A stretch of 64,000 bases of DNA from Nematostella vectensis (lineage: Eukaryota; Cnidaria; Anthozoa; Actiniaria; Edwardsiidae), in assembly GCF_932526225.1 (NCBI RefSeq), contig NC_064040.1, positions 3,162,181-3,226,180 on the forward strand, in the 5' to 3' direction. Shown here piece after piece: positions 28,201 to 40,200 of the stretch; position 1 is the stretch's first letter, and every line of letters begins with the position of its first letter. The position numbers and the translations under genes are program-made. The notes beneath the pieces were generated by a model. It did no database searches, had not been told where the DNA came from, and was given only the letters and a program-made list of their open reading frames with translations.

Positions 28201-31200
28201 TCTGTCCGTAATAACGAGGTTCGCTGTTTAGCGAGAGAGTACATAATAGCGGTTCAAACAGTCATTTTCCTATCTCTGTCCGTAATAACGAGGTTCGCTG
28301 TTTAGCGAGAGAGTACATAATAGCGGTTCAAACAGTCATTTTCCTATCTCTGTCCGTAATAACGAGGTTCGCTGTTTAGCGAGAGAGTACATAATAGCGG
28401 TTCAAATAGTAATTTTCCTATCTCTGTCCGTAATAACGAGGGTATCCTTATAGTAAAAGTCGACTGTAGTAAGAGCTTGCAAAATTCAAGCATGTCAAAA
28501 AGAATCGCGAGAAATTCACATGACAAGTCAGTGGTGTTGATCTCCTGCAGGCAGTACATGCGACACTTGGTCTTCCTGGCAGAGTTGGAGGCGTTGCATA
28601 GCGCTCAGACACTCAGCGCATTCCAGAAATGCAATAAGGAAGGGCTTGTCAGAGGTGTATGGCGGAATCACAGCCACGAGAAACGAGTAAGTGACCCTGG
28701 ATAAAATAGACTAGCCCTGCAGACATGTATTACAAACCATGAGGAAAAAACACATTCTTTGTCTTTGTCTCCAGGGAGTGCGCTTAGTGGCCGAGCTCTC
28801 GCTAGAATACAAGATTTACGACCCCCAACTGTGGAACACTGTGCTACTGCAACTTCTTAGATTCAACATGGTACATGTCTGGCTGGCTGCTGGTCACCTG
28901 TCCGTATGCTGATTTTTTGGCCGTCTGTCTGATTATCTGTCCGTCCGTTGATTTTCTGTCCGTCTGTCTGATTTTATGGCCGTCTTTCTGATTATCTAGC
29001 CGTTTTTCTGACTATTTGGCCTTCTGTCTGTCTGTCTGTCTGACTATTTGGCCGTCTGTCCGTCCGTCCGTCAATCTGTCTGTAACTCCCTCTGTAACCC
29101 TTATCTCCGCTTCACTTACAGATCAGATATCTGCGTCACGTTCTGGTGAGCTTGGCTGGCGTTCCAGACATGTGGCAGGTGAGAGAGTTTAGATCGACTG
29201 AACCTCGATTGAACCTTATCTCCCATCTCCTTATTCATGTTTTGAATGGTATTTCTCTCGCTGTAGCTGCCGTGTCTTCCTGAAGTATGGAGAAAGGTCG
29301 TTTTGGCGCCATTTGAAAATGGTATAACTTTAGTTTAGTCTACTATATAACTTACGATATTATTGTTTTGGCATAACTAATCCTAGTCAAACTGTATTGC
29401 CCCAAACACCCTCTGCCACCGCCATTTTGTCCTCCTAGCAGCCATAGAGCCAGTATATAAAACCATTTACATCGTCTTTTCTGCAATCCTTTTGGCGTTT
29501 GTAAAGATTCAATTTCGTACGCTAAAGATGAAGCTATGTTTTTGGATTATTATTTTAATGCAAATCTACACAACAAAAGAGGAGAGGCTGACATAATCCC
29601 TTTCAAGACTGCGACTCTGCTAGCAATGTCTTTGACCCTTGCGTGGGCATGTTTATGAGCAAAGGGCACATTATTTAGATTCATTCCCTCTCCCCTCTCC
29701 CCTCGTTCTCCCTCTGCTAGCAATGTATTTGACCCTTGCGTGGGCATGTTTATGAGCAAAGGGCACATTATGTAGATTCATCCCCTTCCCTCTCCCCTCG
29801 TTCTCCCTTTGTTAGCAATGTCTTTGACCCTTGCGTGGGCATGTTTATGAGCAAAGGGCACATTATATGGATTCATCCCCTCCCCTCTCCCCTCGTTCTC
29901 CCTCTGCTAGCAATGTCTTTAACCCTTGCGTGGGCATGTTTATGAGCAAAGGGCACATTATATGGATTCATCCCCTCCCCTCTCCCCTCGTTCTCCCTCT
30001 GCTAGCAATGTCTTTGACCCTTGCGTGGGCATGTTTATGAGAAAAGGGCACATTATATGGATTCATCCCCTCTCCCCTCGTTCTCCCTTTGTTAGCAATG
30101 TCTTTGACCCTTGCGTGGGCATGTTTATGAGAAAAGGGCACATTATTTAGATTCATCCCCTCTCCCCTCGTTTTCCCTTTGCTAGCAATGTCTTTGACCC
30201 TTGCGTGGGCATGTTTATGAGAAAAGGGCACATTATATGGATTCATCCCCTCTCCCCTCGTTCTCCCTTTGTTAGCAATGTCTTTGACCCTTGCGTGGGC
30301 ATGTTTATGAGCAAAAGGCACATTATTTAGATTTATCCCCTCCCCTCTCCCCTCCGTTCTCCCTTTGCTAGCAATGTCTTTGACCCTTGCGTGGGCATGT
30401 TTATGAGCAAAGGGCACATTATTTAGATTCATCCCCTCCCCTCTCCCCTCCGTTCTCCCTTTGCTAGCAATGTCTTTGACCCTTGTGTGGGCATGTTTAT
30501 GAGCAAAGGGCACATTATATGGATTCATCCCCTCCCCTCTCCCCTCCGTTCTCCCTTTGCTAGCAATGTCTTTGACCCTTGCGTGGGCATGTTTATGAGA
30601 AAAGGGCACATTATTTAGATTCATCCCCTCCCCTCTCCCCTCGTTCTCCCTTTGTTAGCAATGTCTTTGACCCTTGCGTGGGCATGTTTATGAGAAAAGG
30701 GCACATTATTTAGATTCATCCCCTCTCCCCTCGTTCTCCCTTTGTTAGCAATGTCTTTGACCCTTGCGTGGGCATGTTTATGAGCAAAAGGCACATTATA
30801 TGGATTCATCCCCTCTCCCCTCCGTTCTCCCTTTGGTAGCAATGTCTTTAACCCTTGCGTGGGCATGTTTATGAGAAAAGGGCACATTATGTAGATTCAT
30901 CCCCTCCCCTCTCCCCTCCGTTCTCCCTTTGGTAGCAATGTCTTTAACCCTTGCGTGGGCATGTTTATGAGAAAAGGGCACATTATGTAGATTCATCCCC
31001 TCCCCTCTCCCCTCCGTTCTCCCTTTGGTAGCAATGTCTTTAACCCTTGCGTGGGCATGTTTATGAGCAAAGGGCACATTATGTAGATTCATCCCCTCCC
31101 CTCTCCCCTCCGTTCTCCCTTTGCTAGCAATGTCTTTGACCCTTGTGTGGGCATGTTTACGAGCAAAGGGCACATTATGTAGATTCATCCCCTCCCCTCT

Positions 31201-34200
31201 CCCCTCCGTTCTCCCTTTGGTAGCAATGTCTTTAACCCTTGCGTGGGCATGTTTATGAGCAAAGGGCACATTATATGGATTCATCCCCTCCCCTCTCCCC
31301 TCCGTTCTCCCTTTGCTAGCAATGTCTTTGACCCTTGTGTGGGCATGTTTATGAGCAAAGGGCACATTATATGGATTCATCCCCTCCCCTCTCCCCTCCG
31401 TTCTCCCTTTGCTAGCAATGTCTTTGACCCTTGTGTGGGCATGTTTATGAGCAAAGGGCACATTATATGGATTCATCCCCTCCCCTCTCCCCTCCGTTCT
31501 CCCTTTGCTAGCAATGTCTTTGACCCTTGCGTGGGCATGTTTATGAGAAAAGGGCACATTATTTAGATTCATCCCCTCCCCTCTCCCCTCGTTCTCCCTT
31601 TGTTAGCAATGTCTTTGACCCTTGCGTGGGCATGTTTATGAGAAAAGGGCACATTATTTAGATTCATCCCCTCTCCCCTCGTTCTCCCTTTGTTAGCAAT
31701 GTCTTTGACCCTTGCGTGGGCATGTTTATGAGCAAAAGGCACATTATATGGATTCATCCCCTCTCCCCTCCGTTCTCCCTTTGGTAGCAATGTCTTTAAC
31801 CCTTGCGTGGGCATGTTTATGAGAAAAGGGCACATTATGTAGATTCATCCCCTCCCCTCTCCCCTCCGTTCTCCCTTTGGTAGCAATGTCTTTAACCCTT
31901 GCGTGGGCATGTTTATGAGAAAAGGGCACATTATGTAGATTCATCCCCTCCCCTCTCCCCTCCGTTCTCCCTTTGGTAGCAATGTCTTTAACCCTTGCGT
32001 GGGCATGTTTATGAGCAAAGGGCACATTATGTAGATTCATCCCCTCCCCTCTCCCCTCCGTTCTCCCTTTGCTAGCAATGTCTTTGACCCTTGTGTGGGC
32101 ATGTTTACGAGCAAAGGGCACATTATGTAGATTCATCCCCTCCCCTCTCCCCTCCGTTCTCCCTTTGGTAGCAATGTCTTTAACCCTTGCGTGGGCATGT
32201 TTATGAGCAAAGGGCACATTATATGGATTCATCCCCTCCCCTCTCCCCTCCGTTCTCCCTTTGCTAGCAATGTCTTTGACCCTTGTGTGGGCATGTTTAT
32301 GAGCAAAGGGCACATTATATGGATTCATCCCCTCCCCTCTCCCCTCCGTTCTCCCTTTGCTAGCAATGTCTTTGACCCTTGCGTGGGCATGTTTATGAGC
32401 AAAGGGCACATTATATGGATTCATCCCCTCCCCTCTCCCCTCCGTTCTCCCTTTGCTAGCAATGTCTTTGACCCTTGCGTGGGCATGTTTATGAGAAAAG
32501 GGCACATTATTTAGATTCATCCCCTCTCCCCCTCCGTTCTCCCTTTGGTAGCAATGTCTTTAACCCTTGCGTGGGCATGTTTATGAGGAAAGGGCACATT
32601 ATATGGATTCATCCCCTCCCCCCTCCCCACCGTTCTCCCTTTGTTTAAGACACCTATCCGATTATTGCTTAGTTAATAGGAGTGTTGTAGAAAAACCAGG
32701 TGGTATGGGTAAGCTTGTGGAAACAGGAAAAAACCTCAGCGGAAGTTTTGTGTTGAATGGGGGGGGGGGCTGAAACCCATAAAAACAGATAAATCCTGGC
32801 TATTTCTTTGCCGAAGTTTGTCTCACCTCCTCCATTGTTGCAGTGTCGCCGCCACTCTCACCGGACGAGCTCTCTTCCTGTCATGACTCGGCGTATCTTC
32901 TGCAAAGGTTTAATGTACCACCCATATTGTTAGCATGGGCTGCTTTCTCAACATCTTGCTGTTGTCCCATCGTTCCTTCTGAATTCAAATTGAATTCAAA
33001 TTGCACCATTCCTTTGCCTTATCACCCATTGCTCCTTGGTGTTGTCCCATCGTTCCTTCTGAATTCAAATTGAATTCAAATTGCACCATTCCTTTGCCTT
33101 ATCACCCATTGCTCCTTGGTGTTGTCCCATCGTTCCTTCTGAATTCAAATTAAATTCAAATTGCACCATTCCTTTGCCTTATCACCCATTTCTCCTTGGT
33201 GTTGTCCCATCGTTCCTTCTGAATTCAAATTGAATTCAAATTGCACCATTCCTTTGCCTTATTACCCATTGCTCCTTGGTGTTGTCCCATCGTTCCTTCT
33301 GAATTCAAATTGAATTCAAATTGCACCATTCCTTTGCCTTATCACCCATTGCTCCTTGCTGTTGTCCCATCGTTCCTTCTGAATTCAAATTGAATTCAAA
33401 TTGCACCATTCCTTTGCCTTATCACCCATTGCTCCTTGGTGTAGGTGCCCCCTTCTACTGGACCTTGACATCCCTCCCATCGCGACCCAATTCCACCGAG
33501 TAGGTCTGCATGGCCACGCCCTCAGCTGTCTCATGATGATTCCGCAGACTACACTCCGCAACACTTGCATTAAGGTATGCAACACTTGCATTAAGGTATG
33601 CAACACTCGCATTAAGGTATACAACACTCGCATTAAGGTATGCAACACTAGCATTAAGGTATACAACACTAGCATTAAGGTATACAACACTAGCATTAAG
33701 GTATACAACACTCGCATTAAGGTATACAACACTAGCATTAAGGTATACAACACTCGCATTAAGGTATACAACACTCGCATTAAGGTATACAACACTCGCA
33801 TTAAGGTATACAACACTCGCATTAAGGTATGCAACACTTGCATTAAGGTATACAACACTCGCATTAAGGTATGCAACACTTGCATTAAGGTATTCAACAC
33901 TTGCATTAAGGTATGCAACACTTGCATTAAGGTATTCAACACTCGCATTAAGGTATACAACACTAGCATTAAGGTATACAACACTCGCATTAAGGTATGC
34001 AACACTTGCATTAAGGTATTCAACACTCGCATTAAGGTATGCAACACTTGCATTAAGGTATGCAACACTCGCATTAAGGTATGCAACACTCGCATTAAGG
34101 TATGCAACACTCGCATTAAGGTATGCAACACTCGCATTAGGGTATGCAACACTCGCATTAGGGTATGCAACACTCGCATTAAGGTATGCAACACTCGCAT

Positions 34201-37200
34201 TAGGGTATGCAACACTCGCATTAGGGTATGCAACACTAGCATTAGGGTATGCAACACTCGCATTAAGGTATGCAACACTTGCATTAAGGTATGCAACACT
34301 CGCATTAAGGTATACAACACTAGCATTAAGGTATACAACACTCGCATTAAGGTATGCAACACTAGCATTAGGGTATGCAACACTAGCATTAGGGTATACA
34401 ACACTTGCATTAAGGTATTCAAAAACACCGCAACACTGGAATTATGGTGTTCAACAGCATTCCGCAACATAAATCATTGTCTGCAACAGCACCTCACAAT
34501 ACCTCGTTTTGGTTATTTGACAGCCCTTACCTCAAAAGCCTTTATGGTGTTTGCGTTGTCTTAGGAACTTTTGGATCAAAAGTGTGCAGGCCAGATCCTT
34601 GACCAGTTGCTGCAGCAGCGGATTCTCTTGCGGACAGACGCGGTGAGTGCTGTCTCGCTGAACTTCTACCGAATAAAGCAATTATTTCCAAATGAAATTA
34701 ATTCAAACTCAATTTTAGGTACAGGAAGAAGTGTTTATGTACATTGAATCCACCAATCAACACGAGGTTAGCCTAAACTACATTCACTTGTTAACGTTTG
34801 CTATTCGTGCAGATTTATTATTTAAGTAAAGGTAATCAAACGGGTTCGAATCCAATCTGAAAATAATTTGCACGAGTGCATTTTTCAACCTTCCTTCGGC
34901 GTGGAAATTATTTTCAAATTGAAAGAAAAATCGTATGATTTTATAATATACATGGCAAAATTTTATGGAAACATTATTTGTGGTTATGGTTTTTTAATAA
35001 GACGGCTAATATATAGCAAAAAGACTTTGTTTCATGTCTAGCTCTTTTAGTTTTCTTTTTTTTATTGTTTGTGAGCCAATTATTGTTCAGTAATACAGTA
35101 GCAGATCTAGGGGGAGGGTATAGGGGGATTAACCCCCCTCCCCCCCTTGGGCTGCAAGAAAGCCACAAAAATTACCCCCTCCCCCTTTGTCACTGATCGG
35201 AAATAATATTTTGTCGGCACTAAATTATATTTTTTTCGGCACTAAATTATATTTTTTCGGCACTAAATTATATTTTTTCGGCATTAAATTATATTTTTTC
35301 GGCACTAAATTATATTTTTTCGGCACTAAATTATATTTTTTCGCCACTAAATTATATTTTTTCGGCACTAAATTATATTTTTTCGGCACTAAATTATATA
35401 TTTTTCGGCACTAAATTATGTTTTTTCAGCACTAAATTATATTTTTTCGTCACTGAATCACCTAAACACTGCTCTGCTCTCAGGCAGATTCGAGTAATTT
35501 TGCCATGTATATTAAGCGGACTTGGATTTACAACGGCAACGACGACGGCGCACATCAGCTTTTTTAACCACACGCTACAAAATACATGTGAATGATATGC
35601 TTGTGCGCCTTGCGTGGGCGCCTTGCGTGTGCGCCTTGCGTGTGCGCCTTGCTTGTGCGCCTTACGTGTGCGCTTTGCGTGTGCGCCTTGCTTGTGCGCC
35701 TTACGTGTGGCCTTTGCGTGTACGCCTTGCGTGTACGCCTTGTGTCACTTTTGCCTGTACGGTTTGGGCGCTAAAAGATAAATGTGAACGATATGCGTGT
35801 GCGCCTTGCGTGTGCGCCTTGCGTGTGCGCCTTGCGTGTGCCCCTTGCGTGTACGCCTTGCGTGTGCCCCTTGCGTGTACGCCTTGCGTGTGCCTCTTGC
35901 GTGTGCGCCTTGTGTGTGCGCCGTAGTAGACTCTCCGTTCTCGTAAATATTGTGGTCCCTATGTTCACACGTACCTTGTTTTTTAAGCTGTTGGTTGGAT
36001 CTCCTCATTTCAAGAGTTTCTACAAATTTCTCATCCAAACCGACAAACTCGATGCACTGTTGCCAAAAATTATACAAGCCGGCAGGTAAGGACATGGTCT
36101 CACAGTGAGGGAGGGAGTTAAGGACATGGGCACACGGTTGGGGAGGGAGGTAAGGACATGGGCACACAGTGAAGAAGAGAGGTAAGGACATGGGCACACA
36201 GTGGGGGAGGTAAGGACATGGGCACACAGTGATGGAGGGAGGTAAGGACATGGGCACACAGTTGGGGAGGTAAGAACATGGGCACACGGTTGGGGAGGGA
36301 GGTAAGGACATGGGCACACAGTGAGGGAAGTATGGACATCGGCACACAGTAAGGGAGGGAGGTAAGGACATGGGCACACAGTGGGGGAGGTAAGGACATG
36401 GGCATACAGTGTGCGAGGGAGGTAAGGACATGGGCACACAGTGAAGAAGGGAGGTAAGGACATGGGCACACAGTGGGGGAGGTAAGGACATCGGCACACA
36501 GTGAGGGAGGGAGGTAAGGACATGGGCACACAGTGAGGGAGGTAAGAACATGGGCACACAGTGAGGGAAGTAAGGACATGGGCACACAGTGAGGAAGGGA
36601 GGTAAGGACATGGGCACACAGTGTGGGAGGGAGGTAAGGACATGGGCACATAGTGAGGGAGGGAGGTAAGGACATGGGCACACAGTGAGGAAGGGAGGTA
36701 AGGACATGGGCACACAGTGAGCGAGGGAGGTAAGGACATGGGCACACAGTGACGGAGGGAGGTAAGGACATGAGCACACAGGGGGGGGGAGGAAGGTAAG
36801 GACATGGGCACAGTGAGTGAGGGAGGTAAGGACATGGGCACACAGTGGGGGAGGTAAGGACATGGGCACACAGTGATGGAGGGAGGTAAGGACATGGGCA
36901 CACAGTTGGGGAGGTAAGAACATGGGCACACGGTTGGGGAGGGAGGTAAGGACATGGGCACACAGTGAGGGAAGTATGGACATCGGCACACAGTGAGGGA
37001 GGGAGGTAAGGACATGGGCACACAGTGTGGGAGGGAGGTAAGGACATGGGCACATAGTGAGGGAGGGAGGTAAGGACATGGGCACACAGTGAGCGAGGGA
37101 GGTAAGGACATGGGCACACAGTGAGGGAGGGAGGTAAGGACATGGGCACACAGGGGGGGGGGAGGGAGGTAAGGACATGGGCACACAGTGGGGGAGGTAA

Positions 37201-40200
37201 GGACATGGGCACACAGTGGGGGAGGTAAGGACATGGGCACACAGTGAGCGAGGGAGGTAAGGACATGAGTACACGGGGGGGAGAAAGGTAAGGGCATGGG
37301 CACAGTGAGTGAGGGAGGTAAGGACATGGGCACACAGTGGGGGAGGTAAGGACATGGGCACACAGTGATGGAGGGAGGTAAGGACATGGGCACACAGTTG
37401 GGGACGTAAGAACATGGGCACACGGTTGGGGAGGGAGGTAAGGACATGGGCACACAGTGAGGGAAGTATGGACATCGGCACACAGTGAGGGAGGGAGGTA
37501 AGGACATGGGCACACAGTGAGGGAGGGAGGTAAGGACATGGGCACACAGTGAGGGAGGGAGGTAAGGACATGGGCACACAGTGAGCGAGGGAGGTAAGGA
37601 CATGAGTACACGGGGTGGAGGAAGGTAAGGACATGGGCACAGTGAGTGAGGGAGGTAAGGACATGGGCACACAGTGATGGAGGGAGGTAAGGACATGGGC
37701 ACACAGTTGGGGAGGTAAGAACATGGGCACACGGTTGGGGAGGGAGGTAAGGACATGGGCACACAGTGAGGGAAGTATGGACATCGGCACACAGTGAAGG
37801 AGGGAGGTAAGGACATGGGCACACAGTGAGGGAGGGAGGTAAGGACATGGGCACACAGTGAGGGAGGGAGGTAAGGACATGGGCACACAGTGAGCGAGGG
37901 AGGTAAGGACATGGGCACATATTGAGGGAGGTAAGGACATGGGCACACAGGGGGGGGAAGGTAAGGACATGGGCACAGTGAGTGAGGGAGGTAAGGACAT
38001 TGGCACACAGTGGGGGAGGTAAGGACATAAGCACACAGGGGGGGGAGGAAGGTAAGGACATGGGCACAGTGAGTGAGGGAGGTAAGGACATGGGCACACA
38101 GTGGGGGAGGTAAGGACATGGGCACACAGTGATGGAGGGAGGTAAGGACATGGGCACACAGTTGGGGAGGTAAGAACATGGGCACACGGTTGGGGAGGGA
38201 GGTAAGGACATGGGCACACAGTGAGCGAGGGAGGTAAGGACATGGGCACACAGTGACGGAGGGAGGTAAGGACATGAGCACACAGGGGGGGGGAGGAAGG
38301 TAAGGACATGGGCACAGTGAGTGAGGGAGGTAAGGACATGGGCACACAGTGGGGGAGGTAAGGACATGGGCACACAGTGATGGAGGGAGGTAAGGACATG
38401 GGCACACAGTTGGGGAGGTAAGAACATGGGCACACGGTTGGGGAGGGAGGTAAGGACATGGGCACACAGTGAGGGAAGTATGGACATCGGCACACAGTGA
38501 GGGAGGGAGGTAAGGACATGGGCACACAGTGTGGGAGGGAGGTAAGGACATGGGCACACAGTGAGGGAGGGAGGTAAGGACATGGGCACACAGTGAGCGA
38601 GGGAGGTAAGGACATGGGCACACATTGAGGGAGGTAAGGACATGGGCACACAGGGGGGGGGAGGTAAGGACATGGGCACAGTGAGTGAGGGAGGTAAGGA
38701 CATGCGCACACAGTGGGGGAGGTAAGGACATGGGCACACAGTGAGGGAGGGAGGTAAGGACATGGGCACACAGTGAGGGAGGGAGGTAAGGACATGGGCA
38801 CACAGTTGGGGAGGGAGGTAAGGACATGGGCACAGTGCGGGAGGGAGGTACGGACATGGGCACACAGTGAGGGAGGGAGGTAAGGACATGGGCACACAGT
38901 GAGGAAGGGAGGTAAGGACATGGGCACACAGGGGGGAGGGAGGTAAGGACATGGGCACAGTGGAGGAGGGAGGTAAGGACATGGACACAGTGAGTTAGGG
39001 AGGTAAGGACATGGGCACACAGTGAGGGAGGTAAGGACATGGGCACACAGGGGGGGAGGAAGGTAAGGACATGGGCACACAGTTGGGGAGGGAGGTAAGG
39101 ACATTGGCACAGTGCGGGAGGGAGGTAAGGACATGGGCACACAGTGAGGGAGGGAGGTAAGGACATGGGCACACAGTGAGGGAGGGAGGTAAGGACATGG
39201 GCACACAGGGGGGGAGGGAGGTAAGGACATGGGCACAGTGGAGGAGGGAGGTAAGGACATGGGCACAGTGAGTGAGGGAGGTAAGGACATGGGCACACAG
39301 TGAGGGAGGTAAGGACATGGGCACACAGGGGGGGAGGAAGGTAAGGACATGGGCACAGTGAGTGAGGGAGGTAAGGACATCGGCACACAGTGAGGAGGGA
39401 GGTAAGGACATAGGCACAGTGAGGGAAGGAGGTAAGGAAACGGGCGCACATTGAGGAAGGCATGTAAGAAAATAGGCACACAGTGAGAGTGTGAGTTTGG
39501 GACATGGTCACACATTTGGGGAGGGAGGTAAGAACATGGGCGCACGTTCGGAAGGGGGAGGTAGAGTAAAGAGTTGGTAGAATCCCGATTTATGTAAGAA
39601 CAAGGGCAAACATGTGTAAAATGCGACCAGCTCTATGATATGTGCTATGCAGGAAGTACTGTATGAACCTTGCCTAATGCGACATCACGGTCGTGTCTTG
39701 TATTTCAGGTTGGAAAATGCGATGCAGCTCGTTCAGCTCTATCACAGCGTTCATCCGCATTCTCGTTCAGCAAAGTTCGTACAGCTAGCTTCCGGTCAAC
39801 TGACACCTTACGAGGAGTTGCTGGTTAGTGCTTCAGTACACAGTGTACTTTGAAGTGTATATAACGATCTTCATCGCCACCACCGTCACCACAACCATCA
39901 CCATCATCACCACCACCATCACCACCACCATCATCACCATTACCGCCATCACCACCATCACCATTACCGCCATCACCACCATCACCATTATCACCATCAC
40001 CACCATCAACATTACCACCATCACCATTATCACCTTCACCACCATCAACATCACCACCATCACCATTATCACCATCACCACCATCACCATCGCCGTCATC
40101 ATGATAAAAGTCATCTACCAACGCGTTATTGTCGACGAACCACTGTAGGAAGCGGGTCCTTTTTTTAGTGTCTCTGCTTGGCCGCATAACACTTCTCAAT

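Noticed and set aside
29968-32520. Long ORFs on both strands in the 95-bp satellite
   Set aside because: Repeat translations inside an intron, without unique domains or flanking coding exons in frame.
33385-34470. Reverse-strand 361-codon ORF (LHTLMRV repeats)
   Set aside because: Shadow of the 21-bp array. The forward frame is the one continuous with KNTC1.
35745-39545. Reverse-strand ORFs of 956-1266 codons, rich in Pro, Cys and Leu
   Set aside because: They are translations of the 31-bp donor-derived minisatellite, which lacks stops in all reverse frames. Three overlapping frames are open at once and no unique sequence is encoded.
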